The position numbers were made by a program, and so were the translations under genes. The notes below the pieces were generated by a model, which was not told the DNA's origin, did not search any database, and was given only the letters and a program-made list of their open reading frames with translations. Source: JADMIH01 sp036399775 (GTDB taxonomy: Bacteria; Chloroflexota; Chloroflexia; QHBQ01; JADMIH01). From it: a DNA stretch of 64,000 nucleotides. Positions 26,946 to 35,450 of this stretch are shown in pieces (position 1 is the stretch's first letter; each line of letters opens with the position of its first letter). The stretch is taken from assembly GCA_036399775.1 (NCBI GenBank), contig DASWMJ010000066.1, positions 50,112 through 114,111 on the forward strand, written 5' to 3'.

Positions 26946-26982
26946 TGTCATTCTGAGCGAAGCGAAGAATCTCGCTCCTCGC
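26946..26982. repeat. solo arm of the TGTCATTCTGAGCG element
   Basis: The first 30 or so bases are the same as the arm of the inverted element at 21567-21679 (TGTCATTCTGAGCGAAGCGA onward), then CTCCTCGCG instead of TCCCTCGC. No second arm is present nearby. Confidence 0.8.
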
Positions 26983-27205
26983 GTACCATGCGTATAGCGA
27001 GCCTCTCTCCTCAGAACAGACAAGCCCCAGTGGGCCACTCTTCTACCATACAACCACCCTGCATCAGCCCAACCACCGGGAGCCACACAGTACAGAGCCT
27101 ACCCGCTCAGTACACTAACCAACAGTAGTCCAGCCCCACAGCACCCAACTCGTGCCTAGGAGCCGGACCACACCCAACCAAAGATAAGGACCCACAAGCC
27201 TCAAG

Positions 27206-27258
27206 CCAGAAATCTAAGTTCTAACTTCTAGTTTCTGACTTCTGACTTCCGACTTCGG
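27206..27258. repeat. TTCTAACTTCTGACTTC-type octamer repeat
   Basis: Imperfect 7-8-nt units (TTCTAAC, TTCTGAC, TTCCGAC) are in tandem. The same unit family occurs at 27473-27509, 43803-43914 and 52377-52570. Confidence 0.75.
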
Positions 27259-27472
27259 GATTCTTATCTATCCAACCAGTTGCGTTGGCAGGGGCAAGCA
27301 TCTGACGTAACCAGCGTGCTTAGGCTATCACCCTGCCCGCGTTACCCACCACAACCAAAAACAGAGGGGCGCGCTAACCCGCGCCCCCACCCCTCCCAAC
27401 TCAAACCACGCTCCTAAGCCTGGTGAAAGGCCAATCCTTACATTGATACCTGGCATGCCTTACAAAACACAT

Positions 27473-27509
27473 ATCTAACTTCTAATTTCTAATTTCTAAC
27501 TTCTAGTTT
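27473..27509. repeat. TTCTAATTTCTAACTTC-type octamer repeat
   Basis: Four to five units of TTCTAAT/TTCTAAC are in tandem just upstream of the promoter at 27533-27561. The polarity is the same as at 27206-27258, so the two are not arms of one hairpin. Confidence 0.75.
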
Positions 27510-27532
27510 GACGCCTGCGCTTCAAATTCTAT

Positions 27533-27561
27533 TTGACTAACGAATAAGATAATGGTACACT
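27533..27561 (+). promoter_or_regulatory. sigma-70-type promoter for the two-propeller SLH gene
   Basis: TTGACT (27533-27538) and TACACT (27556-27561) are separated by 17 nt. Transcription would start near 27568, about 157 nt before the ATG at 27725. Confidence 0.65.
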
Positions 27562-27724
27562 AATTCATGAAAGCTAGACAATTGCAGGCACGCGCTTCGC
27601 TGTTACGAAGCGGCGTGTATTCCCGTGCATATCTCAGTGCGCGCTCGTGATAGAACGACATGGAGCCTCTAACAAAGGTTATTTAGGTCGGCCTTGCGAA
27701 GGCCAGACAGAAGGGAAATAAACT
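27562..27724 (+). other. structured 5' leader of the two-propeller SLH gene
   Basis: Two strong hairpins can form. The first is at 27589-27617: CACGC and GCTTCG pair with CGAAGC and GCGTG around CTGTTA, with one bulged G. The second is at 27690-27704 (GGCCTT GCG AAGGCC), ending 6 nt before the GAAGGGA ribosome site. This could affect message stability or translation. I do not recognise a known riboswitch. Confidence 0.45.
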
Positions 27725-30700
27725 ATGCCCTCAAGAGTGGATCGTTCCAGGATAACAAAGCAGATACTCTTCGCCTTGATGCTTATGCTTGGAGTCGCCC
27801 TGTCGTTGGGCATTGCCTTCGCCGGAGCATCGTCCTCATCCGCCTCCCCGGCCCTGGCCGCGCAAGCTGGGGCAAGCCCAACCTGCGAGCCTGACTGGAG
27901 CCTGACGCCTGGCTCGAACCCCGGCACCCAGGGTAATGCCCTGGAAGACGTGGCCGCGATCTCAGCGACTGAGTTCTGGGCGGTCGGCTCTTCGGCAAAC
28001 AGCAGCGGACCCGCTCGAACTATGATACAGCGCTGGGACGGAAACTCGTGGAACCAGGTGCCCAGCCCCAGCCAGGCTGGCGGCAGCTATCTGAACGCGG
28101 TATCCGTGTTGTCGGCCAACGATGCATGGGCCGTCGGGTACTACCAGGCCACTGCTGAGAGTCAAACACTCATCGTACATTGGGATGGTACGCAATGGGG
28201 CATCATACCCAGTCCCAATGCGAATGCTCGCGCGCACTATCTCACCGGCGTCACGGCCATTTCAGTCAACGACGTATGGGCATCGGGTTACTATTACAAT
28301 AACAACCTCTTCCGCTTTCAGACGCTGATTATGCATTGGGATGGTATAGCCTGGGGTATCGTGACCAGTCCTAACGGCAGCAGCAACAATAATTGGCTAA
28401 GCGATATGGCATCGGTTTCAGGAAGCGATATCTGGGCGGCAGGCTATTACAGGCCCAATAGCGGCGCATACTTTGAGGCGTTGCTCCTTCACTGGAATGG
28501 ACAGGAATGGTCTATCGCGCCAACCCCAATGCACTCTGACTTCGCAAGGGTAGTTACCAGCCTCGCGGTCATTGCCACGAACGATGTCTGGGCCACCGGG
28601 TACAAACCGCATGCCATCAATTCCTCAGACAGCGACACGTTGGCCCTCCATTGGAACGGGACTGACTGGAGCGTAGTGCACACACCAAGCCCGGGCAATA
28701 TCAGCACTCTTCAAGGAGTAACAGCGCGCTCGGCAAACGACGTTTGGGCGGTGGGCAGCTATGGAGCAGACTCTCGAACACTGATAGAACACTGGGATGG
28801 CACCCAATGGCGGACATTCCCCAGCCCTACTATTGAGCAAAACTACAACTACCTCAATGCGGTGGCGGCGGCCCCCGGCGGCAATATGCTGGCCGTAGGC
28901 ACCTACACAGCCAACAACCTCTCTTACACCCTCGCCATGCGTTATCCGGGCGGCGGTTGCGCCTATCCAACCCCCACGACGATCCCTACGAGCACACCCA
29001 TACCCTCCTGCGGACCCGCCTGGCGTGCAGTATCCAATCCTGGCGTCGGCGACCTGGCAGACATTGCGGTCCTCTCTGCGAGCGACATATGGGCCGTAGG
29101 CTCCTATGGCGCTACCACCCCTTCGGGTTCGACAGATCAAACATACGCCATGCACTGGGATGGTACACAGTGGAATGTGGTCCCCAGCCCCAACGCCAGC
29201 ACATTCAGCAACAAACTAAGCGCGGTGGCGGCTGTAGCTCCAAATGACGTTTGGGCGGTGGGCCATTACGAGACTTCATCTCCCAATCAGGTCTTAGCAC
29301 TAACCATGCACTGGGATGGCGCGAATTGGAGTATCATTTCCAACTCCGCATGGGGAGAGCTTCATGATATGGTGGCTATAGCGTCAGACCAGGTATGGGC
29401 TGTTGGATTTGTGTATGATATTTTCAACGCTGCCCTGATAATGCGGTGGGATGGCTCTAACTGGAGTTACTACTCCATATCCAATATAAGCCAGGATACG
29501 AGCAGTCCTTTATTTGGTATCACTGCGGTATCGGCTACCGATATATGGGCTGTAGGTTCGATCTCTAACGAGACGCTCGCAGCGCATTGGGATGGTACTC
29601 AGTGGAACAGGGTAGCCAGCCCCGGCGTCTCCGCCTACGCGAACCGTCTCAACTCGGTATCGGCCATATCGGGCAACGATGTTTGGGCAGTGGGCTATCA
29701 CTATAATCCCAGCCTTCCTTATCAAACACTAATAGAGCATTGGGACGGTACTGCCTGGAGCGTGGTCCCCAGTCCCAACGCGACCTCAAACGACAATCGG
29801 CTCGAGGCTGTGGCCGTTGTCGCACCCAATGACGTGTGGGCGGTGGGCTATTATTTCCTCGAAGCTAATCCTGACGAACTACCCAGCCCTGCTTTGATCG
29901 AGCACTGGAACGGTACCGAATGGAGTATATTTCCCGCGCCTAACCCAAGCGACTCTAGCGTGACATCGCTCCACGGAATAGCTGTGGCTTCACCCGGCGA
30001 CGTGTGGGCCGTCGGCAAATACGAAAATCAAGGTACGAATTCTCTCCTGGCCCACTACACCACTGAGCCGCCTTGCAACCCTACCCCCACCAACACCCCT
30101 GCTGTCGTTCCGTCGGCTACCACAACAGCCAACCCTACATTGTCAGTTACACCTACCGCGTGCGCTATCACTTTCAGTGACGTGCCGCAGGGCAATGCGT
30201 TTTACCCTTATGTGCGCTGCCTCGCCTGCCGGGGCGTCCTGGGTGGTTACTCCGACGGCACATTCCGCCCCAATGCCGCAGTCACACGCGGCCAGCTCTC
30301 CAAGATAGTTGCCGGGGCGGCGGGCTTCACCGAAAACCATACCAACCAGACCTTCCAGGACGTGCCCATAGGCCATACGTTCCACCAGTTCGTGGAGCGT
30401 ATGGCGAGCCGGGGCATCACCGGCGGTTATCCATGCGGCGGCACCGGCGAACCGTGCGGACCCGGCAATCTCCCATACTTCCGGCCCATGGCGAACGCAA
30501 CCAGGGGCCAAATCTCCAAGATAGTATCCAATTCTGCCTCCCTGAATGACCCACCCGGCAGCCCGGCCTTCCAGGATGTGCCACCCGGCAGCACGTTCTA
30601 CGATTGGGTGCAGAGGCTGGCGATGCGGGGCATCATGGGTGGATACCCGTGTGGCGGCGTAGGAGAACCGTGTGGGCCCGGCAATCTTCCATACTTCCGC

Positions 30701-30799
30701 CCCAACAACAATGCCACCAGGGGCCAGACCTCCAAGATCGTCGCCGGGGCATTCTTCCCCAACTGCCAGACTCCTTCCACAGGTACCGGCAGCAAATAA
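27725..30799 (+). CDS. secreted SLH protein with two seven-unit DVWAVG propellers
   Basis: The product has 1024 residues. A signal peptide (about 12-47, ending SASPALAAQ) is followed by CEPDWSLTPGSNPG and seven units (EFWAVG to NMLAVG). The array then ends at LAMRYPGGG, a Pro/Thr linker (PTPTTIPTSTPIPS) follows at about 413-430, and a new entry strand CGPAWRAVSNPG opens another seven units. A second Pro/Thr linker (about 780-812) leads to three SLH domains from about residue 815. The linker between the two sets of seven is the clearest sign that one propeller has seven blades. GAAGGGA stands before the ATG, behind a promoter and structured leader. Confidence 0.9.
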   Translation: MPSRVDRSRITKQILFALMLMLGVALSLGIAFAGASSSSASPALAAQAGASPTCEPDWSLTPGSNPGTQGNALEDVAAISATEFWAVGSSANSSGPARTMIQRWDGNSWNQVPSPSQAGGSYLNAVSVLSANDAWAVGYYQATAESQTLIVHWDGTQWGIIPSPNANARAHYLTGVTAISVNDVWASGYYYNNNLFRFQTLIMHWDGIAWGIVTSPNGSSNNNWLSDMASVSGSDIWAAGYYRPNSGAYFEALLLHWNGQEWSIAPTPMHSDFARVVTSLAVIATNDVWATGYKPHAINSSDSDTLALHWNGTDWSVVHTPSPGNISTLQGVTARSANDVWAVGSYGADSRTLIEHWDGTQWRTFPSPTIEQNYNYLNAVAAAPGGNMLAVGTYTANNLSYTLAMRYPGGGCAYPTPTTIPTSTPIPSCGPAWRAVSNPGVGDLADIAVLSASDIWAVGSYGATTPSGSTDQTYAMHWDGTQWNVVPSPNASTFSNKLSAVAAVAPNDVWAVGHYETSSPNQVLALTMHWDGANWSIISNSAWGELHDMVAIASDQVWAVGFVYDIFNAALIMRWDGSNWSYYSISNISQDTSSPLFGITAVSATDIWAVGSISNETLAAHWDGTQWNRVASPGVSAYANRLNSVSAISGNDVWAVGYHYNPSLPYQTLIEHWDGTAWSVVPSPNATSNDNRLEAVAVVAPNDVWAVGYYFLEANPDELPSPALIEHWNGTEWSIFPAPNPSDSSVTSLHGIAVASPGDVWAVGKYENQGTNSLLAHYTTEPPCNPTPTNTPAVVPSATTTANPTLSVTPTACAITFSDVPQGNAFYPYVRCLACRGVLGGYSDGTFRPNAAVTRGQLSKIVAGAAGFTENHTNQTFQDVPIGHTFHQFVERMASRGITGGYPCGGTGEPCGPGNLPYFRPMANATRGQISKIVSNSASLNDPPGSPAFQDVPPGSTFYDWVQRLAMRGIMGGYPCGGVGEPCGPGNLPYFRPNNNATRGQTSKIVAGAFFPNCQTPSTGTGSK

Positions 30800-30963
30800 G
30801 TCTTGTAGTAGTTCTCGGCCGGCATAGCAAATTCCGGTGTCTCACGTTTAATCTTTTGGGGTGAGAATGGTCTGCGACGACACCGTCTCCACCCAAGAAT
30901 TCATTAGGGTAGTATAATGGAGGAAGGGCTTCTCGTCGGTGATGCGATAGGGAGGAGGCCGGC

Positions 30964-33831
30964 ATGCGAACATACAGCATATCTAGATTGCTGTGGATAG
31001 CAGCGATTGTGGCGGGCCACATTATCGCTTTGGGCCTCGCCGCGGGCACCTCCGGCGCTACTCCGCAAGGCGGCGCGATACGCTTCGCCATCATCGGTGA
31101 CTACGGCTGGACCGGCCAGCCTGAATTGGAAGTGGCTAACCTCGTCAAGAGTTGGAAGCCCGAGTTCATCATCACACTCGGCGACAACAACTATACCGAC
31201 GGCGCGGCCTCCACTATTGACCCCAACATCGGGCAATACTACCACGAGTTCATCTATCCATACACAGGCAGCTATGGGCAGGGCGCGCCATTCAACCGCT
31301 TCTTTCCATCGCTGGGGAACCACGACTGGGAGACGCCCGGCGCGCAGCCTTACCTCGACTATTTTGGCCTGCCGGGAAACGAACGCTACTACGATTTCGC
31401 CCAGGGGCCTGTGCGCTTCTTCGCCCTCGATAGCGACCCACGCGAGCCGGACGGCATCACGGTTACTTCCACCCAGGCGATCTGGCTGCAAAACCGCCTG
31501 GGTGCGACCACCGAGACCTGGAAGCTGGTATATTTCCACCACCCACCGTACTCTTCAGGGCCGCACGGAGGCACCGGCGCGCTAAGATGGCCTTACCAGC
31601 AGTGGGGCGCGGATGCCGTGCTTACGGGCCACGACCACAGCTACGAGCGCATAATCCTCGATGGATTCCCTTATATCACCAACGGCCTGGGCGGCAGGAG
31701 CATCTACGACTTCGGCACACCCATTCCCGGCAGCGTCGTGCGCTACAATGCCGACTATGGAGCAATGCTGGCTGACGCAGGCGACAACTCGATCACGTTC
31801 CAGTTCTTCTCCCGCGCAGGCGTCCTTGTTGATAGCTACTCTATCACTTCTACGGTCGCCACCGAGACGGCTACGGCTACGGCTACGGCCACAGCGACAG
31901 CCACAGCGACCCACACCGCGACGCCCACTCCGACAGGCATGCCGAGTTGTTGCACGACCCTCACGGGTGGCGTGCTGCCCGATTGCTTCGTCACCACAGG
32001 TGGCGCTGCCAACTTCCGAGGTATCGTCGAGATCAACAACTCGTGTACCATCGTTGTGCCCGCGACTCTACAGAGCTTCCTGGAGGTGTCCCCCAACGGA
32101 AGCGCATGGCAGCCCTGGGCGCAGACCACCCCCAGGCCGATAATGATATCGCAGGGACCGCCCCCTTATTCCGTTCAAGAGTTTTTCAGCGACCAGGCCA
32201 TACCCACTCAGTATGCCTACTACCGCATAGCCTCCCGCGTTCAAGAGGATCTCCCTTGTTCGGCCAATGTCTTTACATTCGTTTCCTCGGTCCAGCCGAT
32301 ATGCAGGCAGGCAGCCACAGTCACGGTCACAGCTACGTCGAGCGTCACCGCCACGCTCACGCCTAAGGTCACGCCTAAGGTCACGCCCACCATAGGTCCA
32401 CCGTGCGGGGCGCTCCCGTTGAACTCCAATACGTCCTGCACGGCACCCTCAACTTATAACTACAGCTTCACCTTCTACAGCGAATCGGGCTGCCAGTCGA
32501 GCGCCACAGGCTCTGCCTCGATCTACTTTGAGGCTGCTCCGAGTGCATCCGGGCCGTTCACCACCCTGGATACGCAGGGGCGTACCGTCACATTCCCGCC
32601 AGGCCCCAGCCAGGTCACTTTCACAGGCACGCTTACCGAGACCAATATCCCCTCGCAATATACGGTCTACCGCATCAGCTTCTCGGCGGCTTCGGTGCGG
32701 GCCGGCGCTTACGGGCAGACGCAGATTACCCCACTCTGCAATACAGGAGGAGGTACTGCGACTGTGACGCCAGGCACCCCCCAGCCCACCACGACCGGCA
32801 CAGCGACGGTAATGCAGCCGACAACCACAGGTACGCCCACGCAGGCCACCTCCACGCGCACGAGCACGGTGGTAACACCCACAAGCTGCGCGTTGCAGTT
32901 CGGTGACGTGCCGTCCTACAACACCTTCTACTCATACGTCAGATGCCTGGCCTGTCGCGGTATCATCTCCGGCTACAACGACGGCACCTTCCGCCCCAAC
33001 AACGACATCACTCGCGGCCAGATAGCAAAGATTGTCTCCCAATCTGCCGGCTTCTCCGACCCTCCGGGCAGCCAGGTCTACGAGGACGTGCCTCCCGCCG
33101 GCCCCTTCTTCACATGGATACAGAGGCTCTCCAATCGTGGACTGGTGGGCGGGTACCCGTGCGGGCTTGTACCCGGCGAAACGTGCGTCCCGCCCGCTAA
33201 CCGTCCGTACTTCCGGCCCAATGCCTCGGCCACCAGGGGACAGCTATCCAAGATAGTAGCATCCGCCAGGGGCATCACCACTAACCCCACAGGGCAGACC
33301 TACCAGGACGTAGGCACCAACCACACCTTCTACATGTGGATAGAGCAGCTATCCAACCTGGGGGTCATGGGCGGCTACCCTTGTGGCGCGGTGCCCGGTG
33401 AGCCATGCGTAGCACCCGGCAACAAGCCATACTTCCGCCCGAACAACAACGTTACCAGGGGACAGGCATCGAAGATAGTGGCTAACACCTTCTTCCCTGG
33501 CTGCCGGACACCCGAAGCCGACCTGTGTGCAAGCATCCCGCCATCTGTGGATATGGAAATTACTCCTGACAACTGCCAGGGCGCCGGGGCGCGATTTGAG
33601 TTTGTCGGTAGTGGTTTCCAACCTGGCGAGAGCATAACCCTGTTCGTGACCGACCCATCCGGCAATGTATTCGGTGGAGCAGAGCAGCTAACAGCACTCC
33701 CCGATGGCACCACCGAGCCGCTCGTATTTCAGACCCAGGCCGATTACCCGACCGGACGCTGGACACTTACGATGCAAGGAGAGAGTTCCGGCCATGAAGC
33801 GCGAGGTTACTTTGGGATCTACAGCCCCTGA
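30964..33831 (+). CDS. secreted metallophosphoesterase with Cys-rich domains and three SLH domains
   Basis: The product has 955 residues. After an export signal, residues 38-300 form a calcineurin-type phosphoesterase similar to purple acid phosphatases, with metal motifs GDYGWTG, TLGDNNYTDG, LGNHDWE, YFHHPPY and TGHDHSYERI. A TATATAT-type threonine/alanine linker (about 300-322) leads to two Cys-containing domains (CCTTLTGG and CGALPLNSNTSC onward) separated by further Thr/Pro linkers. Three SLH domains follow at about 640-850, then a C-terminal domain of about 100 residues (FEFVGSGFQPGESITLFVTD), probably Ig-like. It would remove phosphate from substrates at the cell surface. GGAGGAGG precedes the ATG, and a TATAAT box lies at 30913-30918. 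Confidence 0.88.
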   Translation: MRTYSISRLLWIAAIVAGHIIALGLAAGTSGATPQGGAIRFAIIGDYGWTGQPELEVANLVKSWKPEFIITLGDNNYTDGAASTIDPNIGQYYHEFIYPYTGSYGQGAPFNRFFPSLGNHDWETPGAQPYLDYFGLPGNERYYDFAQGPVRFFALDSDPREPDGITVTSTQAIWLQNRLGATTETWKLVYFHHPPYSSGPHGGTGALRWPYQQWGADAVLTGHDHSYERIILDGFPYITNGLGGRSIYDFGTPIPGSVVRYNADYGAMLADAGDNSITFQFFSRAGVLVDSYSITSTVATETATATATATATATATHTATPTPTGMPSCCTTLTGGVLPDCFVTTGGAANFRGIVEINNSCTIVVPATLQSFLEVSPNGSAWQPWAQTTPRPIMISQGPPPYSVQEFFSDQAIPTQYAYYRIASRVQEDLPCSANVFTFVSSVQPICRQAATVTVTATSSVTATLTPKVTPKVTPTIGPPCGALPLNSNTSCTAPSTYNYSFTFYSESGCQSSATGSASIYFEAAPSASGPFTTLDTQGRTVTFPPGPSQVTFTGTLTETNIPSQYTVYRISFSAASVRAGAYGQTQITPLCNTGGGTATVTPGTPQPTTTGTATVMQPTTTGTPTQATSTRTSTVVTPTSCALQFGDVPSYNTFYSYVRCLACRGIISGYNDGTFRPNNDITRGQIAKIVSQSAGFSDPPGSQVYEDVPPAGPFFTWIQRLSNRGLVGGYPCGLVPGETCVPPANRPYFRPNASATRGQLSKIVASARGITTNPTGQTYQDVGTNHTFYMWIEQLSNLGVMGGYPCGAVPGEPCVAPGNKPYFRPNNNVTRGQASKIVANTFFPGCRTPEADLCASIPPSVDMEITPDNCQGAGARFEFVGSGFQPGESITLFVTDPSGNVFGGAEQLTALPDGTTEPLVFQTQADYPTGRWTLTMQGESSGHEARGYFGIYSP

Positions 33832-33922
33832 GCGGACCGTGACCTACCATGCCACTGCCGAGAACGCAAAAACGGGGTACATCTGCCCCTTGATCCGCAA
33901 TTTCGATAGAAACTGACTTAAC

Positions 33923-34207
33923 CTACATTTCGGTGTCGCCTGGCACGCCCTGGTCGGCTTTTTCCGGTCCGCTACCGGCGAAGCTATCCGGGGAGCTTTC
34001 CGTGTCAGGATCGGGGGCCATGCCGCTGGTGTCAACCAGATCGGCCGCGATAACCCCCGCGCCGGCCCCCGCGCCCGCGCCGCCCACGATACCCCCTGGA
34101 CCTATAGTCGAGCCGAAGACGCCCCCCGCGACCATAGCCCCCGCGCCACCCTCTGCGTCCTGTACATCACCCTCAAGCACAGCGTCATCGTCGCCTATTG
34201 CTGCCAT
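33923..34207 (-). CDS. small glycine-rich protein with glycine-zipper-like segment
   Basis: The product has 94 residues. AAGGAGGG stands 5-6 nt before the ATG, which supports a real gene. The middle (about 27-57) is rich in glycine and alanine with spaced glycines (GGVFGSTIGPGGIVGGAGAG), long enough to span or insert in a membrane. Both ends are acidic and probably disordered (DPDTESSPDSFAGSGPEKAD). I do not recognise a family. It is divergent from the HicA/HicB-like genes and convergent with the phosphoesterase gene. It could be a small membrane or bacteriocin-like peptide, but there is no processing site or immunity gene to support that. Confidence 0.55.
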   Translation of the reverse strand: MAAIGDDDAVLEGDVQDAEGGAGAMVAGGVFGSTIGPGGIVGGAGAGAGAGVIAADLVDTSGMAPDPDTESSPDSFAGSGPEKADQGVPGDTEM

Positions 34208-34346
34208 GTTGCCCTCCTTCGAGCTAGTGATTTCTATGGTAGAGGTTATATGGTAGTCCTAGCAGCATGATGCGTACCAGAACGTGGGGCTTTCAGCTTT
34301 CTAAATTGCGAGCTTCCTCTTTGTGTTATCATGATATGGATTATTG

Positions 34347-34362
34347 ATATTACATGTGATAT
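34347..34362. promoter_or_regulatory. candidate operator, near-palindrome before the HicA-like gene
   Basis: ATATTACATGTGATAT is palindromic except for one base pair and ends just before the ATG at 34364. HicB-type antitoxins commonly bind such sites to repress their own operon, so this is a likely place for autoregulation. The surrounding 40 bp are AT-rich. Confidence 0.4.
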
Positions 34363-34363
34363 T

Positions 34364-34654
34364 ATGAATAAGAACAAGATCAGCAAACTCAAGAAGCAAC
34401 TTGTACGTCTACGCAATGGCAGTGCCAGCATCAAGAGTGACGATCTGCAGCGTTTTGCGAAACAGTTGGGGCGTGTGCGAAGCTCCCGAGGAAAGGAGCC
34501 AACCTATGTCAGCGAACTATTACCATACAGCGCGCCTATCAGCATACCCGACCATTCGGGTACCCTGAAGCGATTTACAGCGGAAAACATCCTCGATGCC
34601 TTCGAGCAAGACATTTTTGCCTTTGAAGAAGAACTGGAACAAGAAGGAGATTGA
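34364..34654 (+). CDS. HicA-like toxin candidate lacking the usual catalytic histidine
   Basis: The product has 96 residues from the ATG at 34364. The order DLQRFAKQLGRVRSSRGKEP, APISIPDHSGTLKRF and NILDAFEQDI follows the HicA fold: a helix, a strand with GSHxxY, and IPxH before the last helix. HicA toxins cut mRNA and use the His of GSH; here the matching place reads GKE, so activity is doubtful. The next gene is HicB-like and starts 5 nt after this stop, which supports the assignment. It could be a decayed or re-purposed member. Confidence 0.5.
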   Translation: MNKNKISKLKKQLVRLRNGSASIKSDDLQRFAKQLGRVRSSRGKEPTYVSELLPYSAPISIPDHSGTLKRFTAENILDAFEQDIFAFEEELEQEGD

Positions 34655-34659
34655 AACAA

Positions 34660-35226
34660 ATGACGAAGAAAGAGCCAAAATCCTACCTGAAGGAGCCATA
34701 CTCCAGGGTTCTGATTCCGAACCAAGATGGAACATATTCGGCTGAGATTTTGGAGTTCCCCGGCTGTTTTGCCGAAGGTGATACAGCGGACGAAGCAATT
34801 CGTAATCTGGAAGCGGCAGCCGAGTCCTGGGTTGAGGTCTCATTGGCGCAAGGGCTGGAAATCCCTGAACCTGCAATGAATCAGGGATATGGAGGAAAGA
34901 TTGCGCTTCGCTTACCAAGAAATCTTCATCGGCGAGCAACGCAAATGGCGGAGCGCGACGGCACTAGTCTTAACCAGTTTCTGGTAAGCGCAATAGCAGC
35001 AAGGGTAGGCGCAGAAGACCTATATACCAGGTTGGTGGAGAGATTTGAGCGACGTTTTGCCATGACATCCAATCCAACGTCACTCGGTCGCAGCTATGGA
35101 ATTATTATCCGGGACGCTGAAGAGCCGAATAACCTCACAGTTGATGCCGTCGAAGTAAATCCAAAGGGGAAAAATAACGCCGCGCGAGGCAGACGTTCAA
35201 CGCAAACGATAGCTAGCAAAACGTAA
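34660..35226 (+). CDS. HicB-family antitoxin
   Basis: The product has 188 residues. The N-terminal HicB domain is clear: YSRVLIPNQDGTYSAEILEF, PGCFAEGDTADEAIRNLEAA. A ribbon-helix-helix domain follows at about 85-125 (KIALRLPRNLHRRATQMAER, DGTSLNQFLVSAIAARVG), used to bind DNA. The last 65 residues have no clear fold. The antitoxin would neutralise the HicA-like protein and repress the operon. AAGGAG stands about 10 nt before the ATG at 34660; the TTG at 34651 is also in frame but lies within the RBS area. Confidence 0.82.
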   Translation: MTKKEPKSYLKEPYSRVLIPNQDGTYSAEILEFPGCFAEGDTADEAIRNLEAAAESWVEVSLAQGLEIPEPAMNQGYGGKIALRLPRNLHRRATQMAERDGTSLNQFLVSAIAARVGAEDLYTRLVERFERRFAMTSNPTSLGRSYGIIIRDAEEPNNLTVDAVEVNPKGKNNAARGRRSTQTIASKT

Positions 35227-35450
35227 GATAGCCCAAACGTAACAGGCAATTCCGCCTTCCAAGTGGCAATCTGAAGATTTACGTGTGGCTGCATCATTGC
35301 CAAACCACTGCGTATGTAGTACGATAGGCTGCGCTATACACTTCTCTCTTGCTTCGCGCCGCCCGCGTGCGCGACAGCCTTGAAACTTGCAATAACCGCC
35401 CGCGTATATAGTGGCGGCTTTGATTCCAAGCATACACCGGAGGTACAGGG
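35227..35450. other. intergenic region before the zinc-ribbon membrane protein gene
   Basis: This 224-bp spacer has no gene. TTGAAA and TATATA near the 3' end are 19 nt apart and might be a weak promoter. A GCGC-rich stretch precedes them. Confidence 0.35.

Larger units (their letters stand above)
26470..27724. other. 1.25-kb repeat-rich spacer without genes
   Basis: No open frame in this region has a good start site or protein-like composition. It contains, in order, a hairpin after tldE (26513-26547), an ACTCAAAACTCATA repeat (26790-26825), one arm of the TGTCATTCTGAGCG element (26946-26982), two TTCTAACTTCTAATT-type repeats (27206-27258 and 27473-27509), a promoter and a structured leader. 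The base composition is C-rich and A-rich on this strand over long stretches, unlike the coding regions around it. Confidence 0.7.

Noticed and set aside
26916..27128. 70-codon open frame with peptide CHSERSEESR
   Set aside because: It is the translation of the dispersed TGTCATTCTGAGCG repeat, has no good ribosome site and is not protein-like after it.
27562..27724. Known riboswitch (for example cyclic-di-GMP type) in the leader
   Set aside because: The two hairpins do not show the conserved loops or joining bases of classes I know.
33832..33922. Terminator after the phosphoesterase gene
   Set aside because: Only short, poorly matching pairs (GGGG with CCCC) are present and no T-run follows.
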